Shown here: one piece after another, positions 27,399 to 35,525 of the stretch
Numbering within the stretch: position 1 is the stretch's first letter
How the letters are laid out: each line of letters opens with the position of its first letter
Source of the DNA: Kribbella capetownensis
GTDB lineage: Bacteria; Actinomycetota; Actinomycetes; Propionibacteriales; Kribbellaceae
Length of the DNA stretch: 64,000 bases
Assembly: GCF_004331485.1 (NCBI RefSeq)
Contig: NZ_SJKD01000011.1
Location: 216,161-280,160 of the forward strand
Reading direction: 5' to 3'
The notes under the pieces: model-generated
The model's input: only the letters and a program-made list of their open reading frames with translations
What the model was told of the DNA's origin: nothing
Database searches by the model: none
Program-made: the position numbers and the translations under genes

Positions 27399-28225
27399 GG
27401 GGTCGTGTTTGCGGCTTGGCGGAGTTTGTCCAGCACGACCGGGTCGAGCTTGCCGGGCACCAGCCGTTCTTCGTAGTTCTCCACGCCGGCCCAGGTTTCG
27501 AGGGCGTTAGTCATGGTGTAGCCGAGTTTCTCGAGGAGGGCGGCTACCTCGGTGGCCAGCTCGCCTTCGAGTGGGAGGAGGCTTGCCGGGTCTGGCTTGC
27601 CGAAGTACAGGTCGTGGAGGTCCAGCAGGCGGGCCAGTTCGTCGACCGGGGCTTGGTGGTCGTCGACGCGCAGGTCGATGGCGATGTCGAGCACACCGCC
27701 GTACGCCGCTCCCTCGCGCCACACCCGCAGTGCCGCACTTTGACGGCCGCGCCGGTCACCGCCGGCCTGGTCGCCGGCCGTCAGCGTTGCGAGCAACCGC
27801 CGCTCGAACGGATCTCCAGCGGCTCCCAGCCAGGTCTCGGCCATGGCAGCCACCACCTGTGGACCCACGAGGATGTTGCCCTGAACCGCAAAGCCCTCGC
27901 CCGCGATCCCACCCGCCCAATCCATGCACGAGCCACCGGTGAACGTAGCTCCCCGCCCCTGACGGTCGACCATCCCAACCTGCCGGTGCTCACGCTCGTC
28001 GTCCCCACCGGTCAGTCGCGCGATCACCTGCTCAGCCTCGATGCCCTCGGCAAGCAGATCCAGCCCATCCGGCCCAAACGAAAGCTGAGCCATGGCCTGC
28101 GTAGCAACCGCCCCGGCCCGAGCCCGCCCCCAAGGCACCACCGCCCCCACCGCCAAAAACTTGGACGCAACCGCAACCCCCCAAGACCCAGACCCCGAAT
28201 CAAACCCCACAACCGAAAACGTCAT
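27395..28225 (-). CDS. DUF1028 family protein (Ntn-hydrolase-like)
   Basis: The 276-residue protein begins with the DUF1028 signature TFSVVGFDSGSGSWGVAVAS and contains AGAVATQAMAQLSFGPDGLD and FAVQGNILVGPQVV. The family has an Ntn-hydrolase fold and is often beside peptidases. The C-terminal 60 residues (LGYTMTNALETWAGVENYEE) fit the putative peptidoglycan-binding extension found in some members. The next gene in the operon is now a pseudogene. Confidence 0.88.
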   Translation of the reverse strand: MTFSVVGFDSGSGSWGVAVASKFLAVGAVVPWGRARAGAVATQAMAQLSFGPDGLDLLAEGIEAEQVIARLTGGDDEREHRQVGMVDRQGRGATFTGGSCMDWAGGIAGEGFAVQGNILVGPQVVAAMAETWLGAAGDPFERRLLATLTAGDQAGGDRRGRQSAALRVWREGAAYGGVLDIAIDLRVDDHQAPVDELARLLDLHDLYFGKPDPASLLPLEGELATEVAALLEKLGYTMTNALETWAGVENYEERLVPGKLDPVVLDKLRQAANTTP

Positions 28226-28275
28226 CCCGCTCCTCCACTCGCCAGCGCAGCCTTCGGCTTAACCTACGCGGCCTG

Positions 28276-29706
28276 TCATGAGAGTTTGGCGGTGGAGTGG
28301 AGGGCTAGGCCGTCTTGGGGGGCGATGTCGGCTTTGAACCAGCCTGCTGCGTCGACTGTGTAGGACGGTCCTGTGCATTGGCCGGCGGAATAGTCGCCGT
28401 GGAAGACGTCACAGTACACGCCGGCGGGCAGACTGGTGTGGAAGCTGCGGCCTGTGAGCGCGGAGCCTTCGTCGTTCAGGATCAGGTAGCCCTTGTCGCC
28501 GCGCCCGAACGCGATCGCGTCGTTGCCGTTGTCCCACCAATCGGTCACCGGCGCACCGCGCGTGTTGTTGTGGAAGGCAACCATGTTGGCGATCACCCGC
28601 CATTCGTGTTCGCACCGCCAGCCGTTGCTGAAGCAGGTGGTGTCGCTCGTACGCCCGTCGCCGGCCGACGGCGGTCCCTGGTCGTTGGAGCTGTACTCGT
28701 AGCTCGACATCACCTTCGGCGTCCCGTACGTCCAGGCCAGCATGAACGCGTTCGCCATCGCATAACGCCCGTTGTCCCGGAACGTCAGCACTCCGCTGCC
28801 GCGCTGAGTGTCGTGGTTGTCGGTGAACACCACCGCCTGATCCGACGGCAGCGGCGAGGCGAACGTTCGCAGGTACGCGAGCTTCTCGGTGTTGAAGATC
28901 TTCGCCAGATCCTTGCCATAGCGGAACTCGAGCACGTCCCCGTTGCCGACGTACTCGTCCGGCGTGATCGGTTCACCCGCCCCGTAAATGACCTCTTGAT
29001 ACAAGTACGCCGATCGCGACAGCCGAGCCTGGATCGCGGCGATGTCACCGGCCGCCATGTGCTTGGAAGCATCCAGCCGGAAACCATCGACACCGATCGC
29101 GAGCAGATCGTTCAGGTACGCCGCGATCCGCCCGCGCACGTAGCCGGTATCGGTCGCCAGGTCAGCCAGATCGACGAGCTCGCAGTTCTGCACCTCGTAG
29201 CGGTCGCCGTAATCGACGATGTCGTCGTTCCCGTTCCGCCCGCAATGATGGAAGTCCTGGGTCTGGTACGTGCCCGGGTAGTCGTAGTGGCTGTACGACG
29301 ATCCCGCGCTGCCCACCCCACCTGACGAGCCCCCGGTCATATGGTTGATCACGGCATCGACGTACACCTTGACTCCGGCCGCGTGACAACTGTTCACCAT
29401 CGCGATGAACTCACTGCGCGTGCCACGTCGCGTGCTGTCGATCTTGTAGCTCACCGGTTGATAGTCCTGCCACCACGGATATCCGGCGCTCGGGAGTACG
29501 ACGTGCTCCTGCGGCGGGGAGACCTGGACGGCGCCATACCCCTTCGGGCCGAGCACTTGACCGCACTCCTGCCCGACTGACTTCCAGTTCCACTCGAACA
29601 GTTGGACGATGACGTCGCGTTGCCCGGGCGGGGCGCCCTCGGCGGTCCGCGTACTAAAAGGCAGCAGGCACAGGCAGATGGCGAGGATCAGCGCTTTCCG
29701 GATCAT
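28276..29706 (-). CDS. Secreted alpha-amylase (GH13)
   Basis: The 476-residue protein starts at an ATG with an AAAGGA site and carries a signal peptide (about 1-24). The GH13 barrel shows DAVINH (117-122), GFRLDASKH with nucleophile Asp212, acid/base Glu238 (YQEVIYG), and the third acid Asp299 in TDNHDT. The QLFEWNWKSVGQECGQVLGP stretch is typical of actinomycete and animal-type alpha-amylases. A C-terminal beta domain ends the protein, and there is no starch-binding module. It hydrolyses internal alpha-1,4 bonds of starch outside the cell. Confidence 0.95.
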   Translation of the reverse strand: MIRKALILAICLCLLPFSTRTAEGAPPGQRDVIVQLFEWNWKSVGQECGQVLGPKGYGAVQVSPPQEHVVLPSAGYPWWQDYQPVSYKIDSTRRGTRSEFIAMVNSCHAAGVKVYVDAVINHMTGGSSGGVGSAGSSYSHYDYPGTYQTQDFHHCGRNGNDDIVDYGDRYEVQNCELVDLADLATDTGYVRGRIAAYLNDLLAIGVDGFRLDASKHMAAGDIAAIQARLSRSAYLYQEVIYGAGEPITPDEYVGNGDVLEFRYGKDLAKIFNTEKLAYLRTFASPLPSDQAVVFTDNHDTQRGSGVLTFRDNGRYAMANAFMLAWTYGTPKVMSSYEYSSNDQGPPSAGDGRTSDTTCFSNGWRCEHEWRVIANMVAFHNNTRGAPVTDWWDNGNDAIAFGRGDKGYLILNDEGSALTGRSFHTSLPAGVYCDVFHGDYSAGQCTGPSYTVDAAGWFKADIAPQDGLALHSTAKLS

Positions 29707-29858
29707 CCCGAGTCCTTTCACCGGCTGAGGCCCATCGAACCATCCCCCTCCGACAAAGTCCGGACGCGCAGCGTGTCGGACCGATCCGCGACGCGGCCCA
29801 CCCCGAACACCCCGGGAGGCCTGGGGGAGTGGACTGCGACGGCGGAGGGATCGGGATC

Positions 29859-31547
29859 ATGCGAGTGCCCAAGCTCATCAAGGCACGCCAACGACGACGC
29901 CACGGACGGCATCGCCGCGGTCGGCCGGCGGCTCAGGGCCGCTGGCAGTTGGCGGGCGCGGGCGCCGCGGTGATCACTCTCGCTGCGTTGGCGGCGTCGT
30001 CGTTCCCGGACAGTCCAGTGACAGGCGGGCACGACGACGCCTCCGCCGGGATTGTGGAGTCACCAGCGGCCGATCCGTTCATTGAGGACGAGACGCTGGC
30101 CGAGTTCGTCGCTCCCGAGCAGTTGGCCGCGGTCCCCGTCGGGCCCGGTCGGGTGGCGAATCCTGTGGCGATGGTCCTCTCGGGCGCACCGGTGATCAAG
30201 ACGCTCGGCGAGAGCGGGATCCCGGAGGTCGCCGTACGGGCGTACAAGCAGGCCGAAGCGCGGTTGGCAGCCAGTGACCCGGGCTGCGGAGTGCCGTGGA
30301 CGCTGCTCGCCGCGATCGGACGAGTGGAGTCCAACCACGGCCGGTTCGGCGGCGCCCAGCTGCGCGACGACGGCTCGGCGACTCGGCGGATCCGCGGGAT
30401 CCCGTTGGACGGCCGGCCGAACGTCGCGGTGATCCGCGACAGCGACGGCGGCGCGCTCGACGGCGACACCGTGTACGACCGTGCGGTCGGGCCGATGCAG
30501 TTCATCCCGTCGACCTGGCGCTCCGTGAACGCGGACGGCAACGGCGACGGCATCGGCGACCCGAACAACATGTTCGACGCCACACTGGGCGCTGCGCAGT
30601 ACCTCTGCACAGGTACGTCGAACCTCCGCACCCCAGCCGGGGCGGCGCAGGCGGTACGGCGCTACAACAACGCCGACTCGTACGTCCGAGTGGTGCTTGG
30701 GCTGGCCCGGATGTACCAGTCCGGCCGCGTAGTCGGTCTGCCCTCAACCGGCGAACTGCTCCCGAACGAGCCCGCCGCCGACCCGCCGGCGCTCCTGCCT
30801 TGGCCAGCCGGCCCGTCGCCCGACGGAACCGTGCTCGCCAACCCAGCCCCATCGCAGCCAATCGAGCCCTCGGCTCCACCACGGACGACGGTTCCATCGC
30901 CGAACCGGCCGAAGCCAGTTGCACCACCGTCAGCCAAGCCGCCCGTCGCGCAACCACCGCGACCGACAACCCGCCCGACCCCGGCCGACCCTCAGCCGAC
31001 GCAGACTCGCCCCTCCGAGCCCACGCCGTCAACCAGCCTCAGCCCGTCCGCGCCGGACACGAGGCGACCGTCCGAGCCGAAGCCGACTGAGCCCGGGTCA
31101 TCCGAGCCCAAGCCGACTCAATCATCCGAGCCCGACCCGTCCGACCCGGCGCCATCCGCGCCGAAGCCGTCCGAGCCGAAGCCCTCGGAGACCGACTCTC
31201 CAACCCCGGCACCATCCACCAAACCCACCCCGACGCATGAGCCGACCACGGCCGCAGTCGGCTGGGCGCCAGCGATGCGCCAGGTGGTCGGCCGAGCCCT
31301 GACCCGACCCACCTGCCCCGAAACCACCACACCCCAATCCACCAAACCGGCGCAGCCCTCCGAGACCTGCCCCGACGACTCCGCAGCTCCTGACAACAAG
31401 AACCGTGCCAAGAAGAACCGTGACGACCGGAGCGGCAAGACCCGGACCGGCAACGATCAGGACGACAAGAAGCGGGACCGGTGCACACCGCAGAACGTGT
31501 GCAAGGCCCCGGGATCCCAACACACGCCGGGCGGATCCACCCGCTGA
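29859..31547 (+). CDS. Secreted lytic transglycosylase-like protein with long Pro/Ser-rich tail
   Basis: 562 residues from an ATG with a GGAGGG site. A basic N-terminus and single hydrophobic anchor (about 30-48) precede a transglycosylase SLT domain (about 140-290; WTLLAAIGRVESNHGRFGG with likely catalytic Glu157; AVGPMQFIPSTW). The last roughly 250 residues are low complexity: Pro/Ser/Thr with SEPKP-type repeats, then a Lys/Arg/Asp-rich end. It should cleave peptidoglycan glycan strands during wall remodelling, with the tail spanning or binding the wall (inference). Confidence 0.88.
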   Translation: MRVPKLIKARQRRRHGRHRRGRPAAQGRWQLAGAGAAVITLAALAASSFPDSPVTGGHDDASAGIVESPAADPFIEDETLAEFVAPEQLAAVPVGPGRVANPVAMVLSGAPVIKTLGESGIPEVAVRAYKQAEARLAASDPGCGVPWTLLAAIGRVESNHGRFGGAQLRDDGSATRRIRGIPLDGRPNVAVIRDSDGGALDGDTVYDRAVGPMQFIPSTWRSVNADGNGDGIGDPNNMFDATLGAAQYLCTGTSNLRTPAGAAQAVRRYNNADSYVRVVLGLARMYQSGRVVGLPSTGELLPNEPAADPPALLPWPAGPSPDGTVLANPAPSQPIEPSAPPRTTVPSPNRPKPVAPPSAKPPVAQPPRPTTRPTPADPQPTQTRPSEPTPSTSLSPSAPDTRRPSEPKPTEPGSSEPKPTQSSEPDPSDPAPSAPKPSEPKPSETDSPTPAPSTKPTPTHEPTTAAVGWAPAMRQVVGRALTRPTCPETTTPQSTKPAQPSETCPDDSAAPDNKNRAKKNRDDRSGKTRTGNDQDDKKRDRCTPQNVCKAPGSQHTPGGSTR

Positions 31548-31667
31548 CCGATCACGCGCTCCGGACTGCACCGTCGTACAAGAGCTGTGCACGCTACGCC
31601 AAAGACTCGACCGGGCCGGTTGACGAGACTTGCCGACATCAGTTCCGACAACCGTCTCGGGAGAGTC

Positions 31668-32033
31668 ATGAACACGGGAAACATCCGCCGGCTGACCATC
31701 GGTGCCACCGCACTGCTCGCCGTACCGGCGTTGCTCACGGCAACGGCTCCGATGGCGTCTGCCCACTACAACTACGCGTATCAGGGCAAGGACTTCATCT
31801 CCGTGAGCGAGACGCACACCAGTGGCAGCGTCTGCGACCGAGAGGTCGACGGCAATGCCGTGTACGCCATCTGGACGCAGGGTCCCAACCGCAAGCCGGT
31901 AGTCGAGTGGGACGGCGGCGACCGTGGGTGCGACACAGCGCAGTTCCCGGTCGGCGCCATCTACATGATGCTGTGCGAGAACACCAACCACGGCACCGGC
32001 CCAGACACCTGCACCGACTGGATCCGCGTCTAG
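31668..32033 (+). CDS. Small secreted protein of unknown function
   Basis: The 121-residue protein has a clear Sec signal peptide (MNTGNIRRLTIGATALLAVP then TATAPMASA, cleavage after about residue 32). The mature protein of about 90 residues has four cysteines (VCDREVD, RGCDTAQ, MLCENT, DTCTDW), probably two disulfides. I do not recognise the family. The ATG at 31668 is chosen because it starts the signal peptide. Confidence 0.8.
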   Translation: MNTGNIRRLTIGATALLAVPALLTATAPMASAHYNYAYQGKDFISVSETHTSGSVCDREVDGNAVYAIWTQGPNRKPVVEWDGGDRGCDTAQFPVGAIYMMLCENTNHGTGPDTCTDWIRV

Positions 32034-32051
32034 TACGCCGAGAGCCCCGCC

Positions 32052-32125
32052 CCTGACCGACGACTCCGCCGAAGCCCGGGCCTCACAGTTCCGCGGCGGT
32101 CTTGGCGCCGTACTCGTCGGTCAGG
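32052..32125. terminator. Possible bidirectional terminator (12-nt inverted repeat)
   Basis: Arms CCTGACCGACGA (32052-32063) and its exact inverse (32114-32125) flank a 50-nt loop that contains further GC-rich dyads. It sits between the convergent ends of the secreted-protein gene and the small membrane-protein gene. No U-tract follows, so termination is only a guess. Confidence 0.35.
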
Positions 32126-32145
32126 ACGGGGGCCTGGCAAGCCGG

Positions 32146-32346
32146 TCAGTGACGCTTCCGGCGGTCCGCCTTCGACTGCTGACGCCGCCGCTTCCGCTCG
32201 CGCCGAGCCCGATCCTCCTCAGCATGACTAGGAGCGTTGCCGGCCGCTGCCGCGGTCCCCTCCCGAGCCTTGACCCGGGCATTCCGAATCAGAACCACAA
32301 CCACACAAAGAATCGCCAGCCCAGCAAACATGAACAAGTACCACAT
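32146..32346 (-). CDS. Small single-pass membrane protein
   Basis: The 66-residue product begins at an ATG with a strong GGGAGGGG site. It has one transmembrane helix (WYLFMFAGLAILCVVVVLIR, residues 2-21) followed by a highly charged cytoplasmic tail rich in Arg, Lys and Glu ending SKADRRKRH. Such proteins are common in actinobacteria; function unknown. It converges on the secreted-protein gene. Confidence 0.7.
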   Translation of the reverse strand: MWYLFMFAGLAILCVVVVLIRNARVKAREGTAAAAGNAPSHAEEDRARRERKRRRQQSKADRRKRH

Positions 32347-32498
32347 CCCGACCCCTCCCGATCCCGGCCGATTCTCTACGGCCTGACCGATACGCGCCTC
32401 ATCCGCCGCGGGTGACAGCCGGTCCGCGAAGCTGCGTGCCGCGACCCACATAGGGTGAGCGCGACGCGGGAATCACGACGGAGGATCGGCGGCAGTAC

Positions 32499-33176
32499 AT
32501 GGAGAACGGAACTCGAAGTGAGCTCCTTGGCCGTCTGGCTGCGGCGGTCGGATCCGTTGCGAACGCGCATCCGACGCGGGTTGCCGTGGATGGGCCGCCG
32601 GCTGCGGGCAAGACCACGTTGGCTGATGAGCTTGCCCTCGTACTGCGCGCGCAGGGCCGGGACGTCATCCGCGCGACGATCGAGGACTTCCTGACGCCGC
32701 GGTCACAACGGTATCGGCGCGGCGAGGACTCCGCCGAGGGCTGCTATCACGACAGCTTCGACTTCGATGCGATGCACAAGGCACTGCTCGATCCGCTCGG
32801 CCCAGGTGGAGACCGAAGGTTTCGGCAGGCTGTGTACGACAAGGTCACGGACACTCCGCGGTCCGAGCCGATCGTGACAGCACCCGCTGACGCCGTACTG
32901 CTCTTCGACGGCGTCTTCCTGATGCGCCCGGAACTGATCGACCGGTGGGACCTGCGCATCTTCGTCTCCGCCCCGTTCGAGAACACGCTGGACCGTGCCC
33001 GGACCCGAGACCAGACCCCGTCCAGATCCGCGACAGAGGTCGAACGCCGCTATCGCAGCCGCTACATCCCGTCCCAGCAGTTCTACTTCGACACGGTCCG
33101 CCCGACCGACCAGGCCGACATCGTCGTCCACAACGACGACCCCCACCACCCAGCCTGGGAAGCTCAACCACACTGA
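32499..33176 (+). CDS. Uridine-kinase-like P-loop protein
   Basis: The 225-residue protein has a Walker A motif GPPAAGKTTL (32-41), the substrate-lid region ATIEDFLTPRSQRY, a Walker B-like strand DAVLLFDGVFLM (about 132-143), and a C-terminal TDQADIVVHNDDP strand as in uridine kinase/phosphoribulokinase relatives. It would phosphorylate a nucleoside or similar small molecule. The second half of the canonical Udk signature is not obvious, so the substrate is open. Confidence 0.85.
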   Translation: MENGTRSELLGRLAAAVGSVANAHPTRVAVDGPPAAGKTTLADELALVLRAQGRDVIRATIEDFLTPRSQRYRRGEDSAEGCYHDSFDFDAMHKALLDPLGPGGDRRFRQAVYDKVTDTPRSEPIVTAPADAVLLFDGVFLMRPELIDRWDLRIFVSAPFENTLDRARTRDQTPSRSATEVERRYRSRYIPSQQFYFDTVRPTDQADIVVHNDDPHHPAWEAQPH

Positions 33177-33322
33177 CCCTTCTTGCACCTTCCGACAGCT
33201 CGGCCGGCCCGAAGCGCAGATCTGCGAAGCGCTCTGCTGGAGCACCGTGAATCTGGTCATGATCCGCATCGGCGGCTACGGCACCCTCGAGCACCTCGGC
33301 GCGAACGTCGACCGAGGTCAAT

Positions 33323-33356
33323 GAAGGGCTCCGGTAGAGCACCACCGGAGCCCTTC
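33323..33356. terminator. Strong hairpin terminator with perfect 13-bp stem
   Basis: GAAGGGCTCCGGT (33323-33335) pairs perfectly with its inverse at 33344-33356 across an 8-nt loop. It lies 9 nt beyond the stop of the DUF4394 gene on the minus strand and downstream of the uridine-kinase-like gene on the plus strand. The left stem starts with AA and the right ends with TT, as in actinobacterial bidirectional terminators. Confidence 0.8.
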
Positions 33357-33365
33357 GCGTGCGAG

Positions 33366-34286
33366 CTATCGACCGAGCGGAATGGCCAGGTCGACAACCT
33401 GGAAGTCACGCGGGAACGATCCGAGCCGTGTCGCCTTACCGGTGGTCAGCTCGATGTCGTACAGCCGCATCCGGTCGCCGGTGCTCAGTACTGCGAGCCC
33501 GCGGTTGCCGCCGTTCTGCGTGGAGATGTCGAACCCGGCCCACGGACCGGCATCGACCGTCAGCTTGCCGGTCGGCGCGAGCAGTCCGGCGTTCGCGGGC
33601 GACTGAATCACGACCTGGTCGAGCATGGTGTCGATGTCGAACAGGGTCGTCGCGGTGTTCGGATCGAGGTCGTTGTTCGTGTACGCCGCCGCCGTTACCC
33701 CGGTCGCCGTCGTCGCCGGAGCAGGCGGTACGCCCGGGTACGCCAGCGTGCCGTCGACAGCAGTCACGCCCGCCGCCGGCGCACCAGCGGGATCGTCGAT
33801 GTTGTGGCGTAGGTTCTGGCCGGTATCACTGATCACGCGCAGCCGGTTCGCCGCCGGGTTGAAGTCGACGCCGAAGTTCTGCCCGGCCAGCGCCACGCTG
33901 AGCTGCGACACCTTCGAGGCACGCCCGAAGTACGCCCCAGTGTTGATCGTGTAGATCCCTCCGCGATCGCCAACGCCGTACAACTTCCCGTCCTGAACCC
34001 GGAAGTCGATCCCCACCAGCCGCCGATCATCCTTCAACCCCAGCACCCGCGCCGCGCTACGAATCCTGTCAGCCGACCGAAACTTCACCAGCCGCCCCTT
34101 GTCAGTCAGCCCGACCACATCAGAACTCTGGGACGGACTCTTGGCTGCCGGACCCGCCACAGTCGTGGCCACGCTGTCGCCGGCCGTCGCCTGCGTCGCA
34201 CCGCTGAGCGCCAAAGCCGTAGCAGGCAACGCGATCGCCGCCAGCGTCGCGGCGACGATACGAACACGTCGTCGTGGTTGATACAT
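33366..34286 (-). CDS. Secreted DUF4394 protein
   Basis: The 306-residue protein has a signal peptide (about 1-35, ALALSGATQA). The mature part matches DUF4394 repeats: VGIDFRVQDGKLYGVGDRGG, then NFGVDFNPAANRLRVISDTG and later NDLDPNTATTLFDIDT. The repeated G-D-x-R/N-P-A-A-N-R-L pattern suggests a beta-propeller-like fold. Function unknown; probably extracellular. It ends just before the 33323-33356 hairpin. Confidence 0.85.
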   Translation of the reverse strand: MYQPRRRVRIVAATLAAIALPATALALSGATQATAGDSVATTVAGPAAKSPSQSSDVVGLTDKGRLVKFRSADRIRSAARVLGLKDDRRLVGIDFRVQDGKLYGVGDRGGIYTINTGAYFGRASKVSQLSVALAGQNFGVDFNPAANRLRVISDTGQNLRHNIDDPAGAPAAGVTAVDGTLAYPGVPPAPATTATGVTAAAYTNNDLDPNTATTLFDIDTMLDQVVIQSPANAGLLAPTGKLTVDAGPWAGFDISTQNGGNRGLAVLSTGDRMRLYDIELTTGKATRLGSFPRDFQVVDLAIPLGR

Positions 34287-34631
34287 GCCGATTCACCTCT
34301 CAGTAGCGGCGCCGTCCACCCCACGCGTCCGGTCGCCGGCAACACCACCGGCGGGCCCAACTCCGGAAGTGTCATCCCCACTTCGCCGCCGCCAACGAAC
34401 CGGATGTGCGCAACCCCAACCACGTCCGACAAACGCCCGCCCCAGCCGCCTGACCCCACCGCAGTTCTCCGCCTAGCTCAACCGTTCAAGGAGTGCGCAC
34501 CCCGGCCGTGCAGGGGATGAGAAGGCGCAGGTGAAGGGCAGGTCGGGAGCGCGAAGCGACCTCGACGGGGGAGCGGCCCCCTGCTATACAGGCGGGTCGA
34601 CTCAACCCATCCGTGGTGGGATCGGTGGGTG
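34287..34631. other. Intergenic, no gene recognised
   Basis: The 345 nt between the DUF4394 start and the GntR stop contain only short frames without ribosome-binding sites or family resemblance. The promoter of the DUF4394 gene must lie at its left end. Confidence 0.5.
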
Positions 34632-35312
34632 TCAGCGGTCGGGGAGGTTGAGGCGTTTCAGGCGTTCGTAGGCGCCGAGGATGTGTTTGTCTATGCCGTC
34701 TTGGGCGGCTTGGGGATCGCCTAGGGCGAGAGCGTCTCGTAGTTCTTTGTGTTCGCTGTAGCCGACGTCGAGGAAGTCGGGGAAGCTCGCGTTGCGGGCG
34801 CGGAGGAAGACCGTCACTTGGCCGCGGATCGACTCCCAAACGCGTTGCACGCGGGCGTGGTCGCAGTAGGCGTAGATGATGTCGTGGAACTGGAGGTCCA
34901 GTCGTACGGCGTCCTCCGGGACGATCTTGGTGTCGACGCTCTTCATCTGCTCCAGGACCGCGTCCATCTCGGCGAATCCCCGACCCTGCATCCGTGTACA
35001 CGCGCGGCTGACGGCCAGTCTCTCGATGGCGCCGCGGAGGGTGTGCACTTCCTCGACGTCGGTCTTCGTCAAGGTGCTGACGAACGCGCCGCGGTGCCGC
35101 CGCAGCTCGACGTGGCCCTCTTCCTCGAGCCGTGCCAGCGCCTGCCGAATCGGCCCGCGGCTGACCTTCAGCGCCTCGGCCAGCTCGGTCTCCTTGAGGT
35201 GCTGCCCCGGCTGGAACCTGGCGCCGGTGATCATCTCCCGGAGTACGTCGGTGACCAGGTCACCAAGAGCGCGCTGCGAAGGCAGCGAGGGCACGACGTC
35301 GTCGGACATCAT
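34632..35312 (-). CDS. GntR-family regulator, FadR subfamily
   Basis: The 226-residue protein has an N-terminal winged helix (LKETELAEALKVSRGPIRQALARLEEEGHVE, given as two parts: LKETELAEALKVSRGPIRQA then LARLEEEGHVE) and a C-terminal FCD helical ligand domain with metal-site-type residues (RLDLQFHDIIY; YSEHKELRDAL). The ATG at 35312 follows GAGGAGG. It is divergent from the GH39/ABC cluster, with candidate operators in between. It likely represses that cluster until a sugar acid or related metabolite binds. Confidence 0.92.
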   Translation of the reverse strand: MMSDDVVPSLPSQRALGDLVTDVLREMITGARFQPGQHLKETELAEALKVSRGPIRQALARLEEEGHVELRRHRGAFVSTLTKTDVEEVHTLRGAIERLAVSRACTRMQGRGFAEMDAVLEQMKSVDTKIVPEDAVRLDLQFHDIIYAYCDHARVQRVWESIRGQVTVFLRARNASFPDFLDVGYSEHKELRDALALGDPQAAQDGIDKHILGAYERLKRLNLPDR

Positions 35313-35368
35313 GCCGACCACCTCCTCGAAGCAGTTACCGCCAGTATCCGAAGTAGGACGACTCTAAC

Positions 35369-35421
35369 CCCTGTCAGGGCTATCTGTAGATTGTAAACAG
35401 TAAGTCATTGACAGTAAATCA
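35369..35421. promoter_or_regulatory. Candidate GntR operators upstream of the sugar cluster
   Basis: An 11-nt palindrome CCCTGTCAGGG (35369-35379) is followed by an AT-rich block with two near-identical direct repeats CAGTAAGTCA (35398-35407) and CAGTAAATCA (35412-35421), spaced 14 nt apart. This block is the most AT-rich stretch between the divergent genes and likely overlaps the promoter. Assignment to the adjacent GntR protein is inference. Confidence 0.55.
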
Positions 35422-35525
35422 ATCGCAAGAGCAGACTCGGAACCTCCACTCAGGCACAGGGCCGGCGCCGCAGCCGGCCGACCGTGAGGCAGCCCGACCC
35501 CCAGGGCAGAGAGGTCACGACGACG

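Noticed and set aside
32083..32145. Minus-strand tail reading QAPVLTDEYGAKTAAEL as the end of a lost gene
   Set aside because: Only about 20 residues are open, there is no start, and the same bases are explained by the inverted repeat at 32052-32125.
33240..33324. Short plus-strand frame ending just before the 33323 hairpin (MIRIGGYGTLEHLGANVDRG)
   Set aside because: Too short, no ribosome-binding site, and the hairpin is explained by the neighbouring genes' ends.
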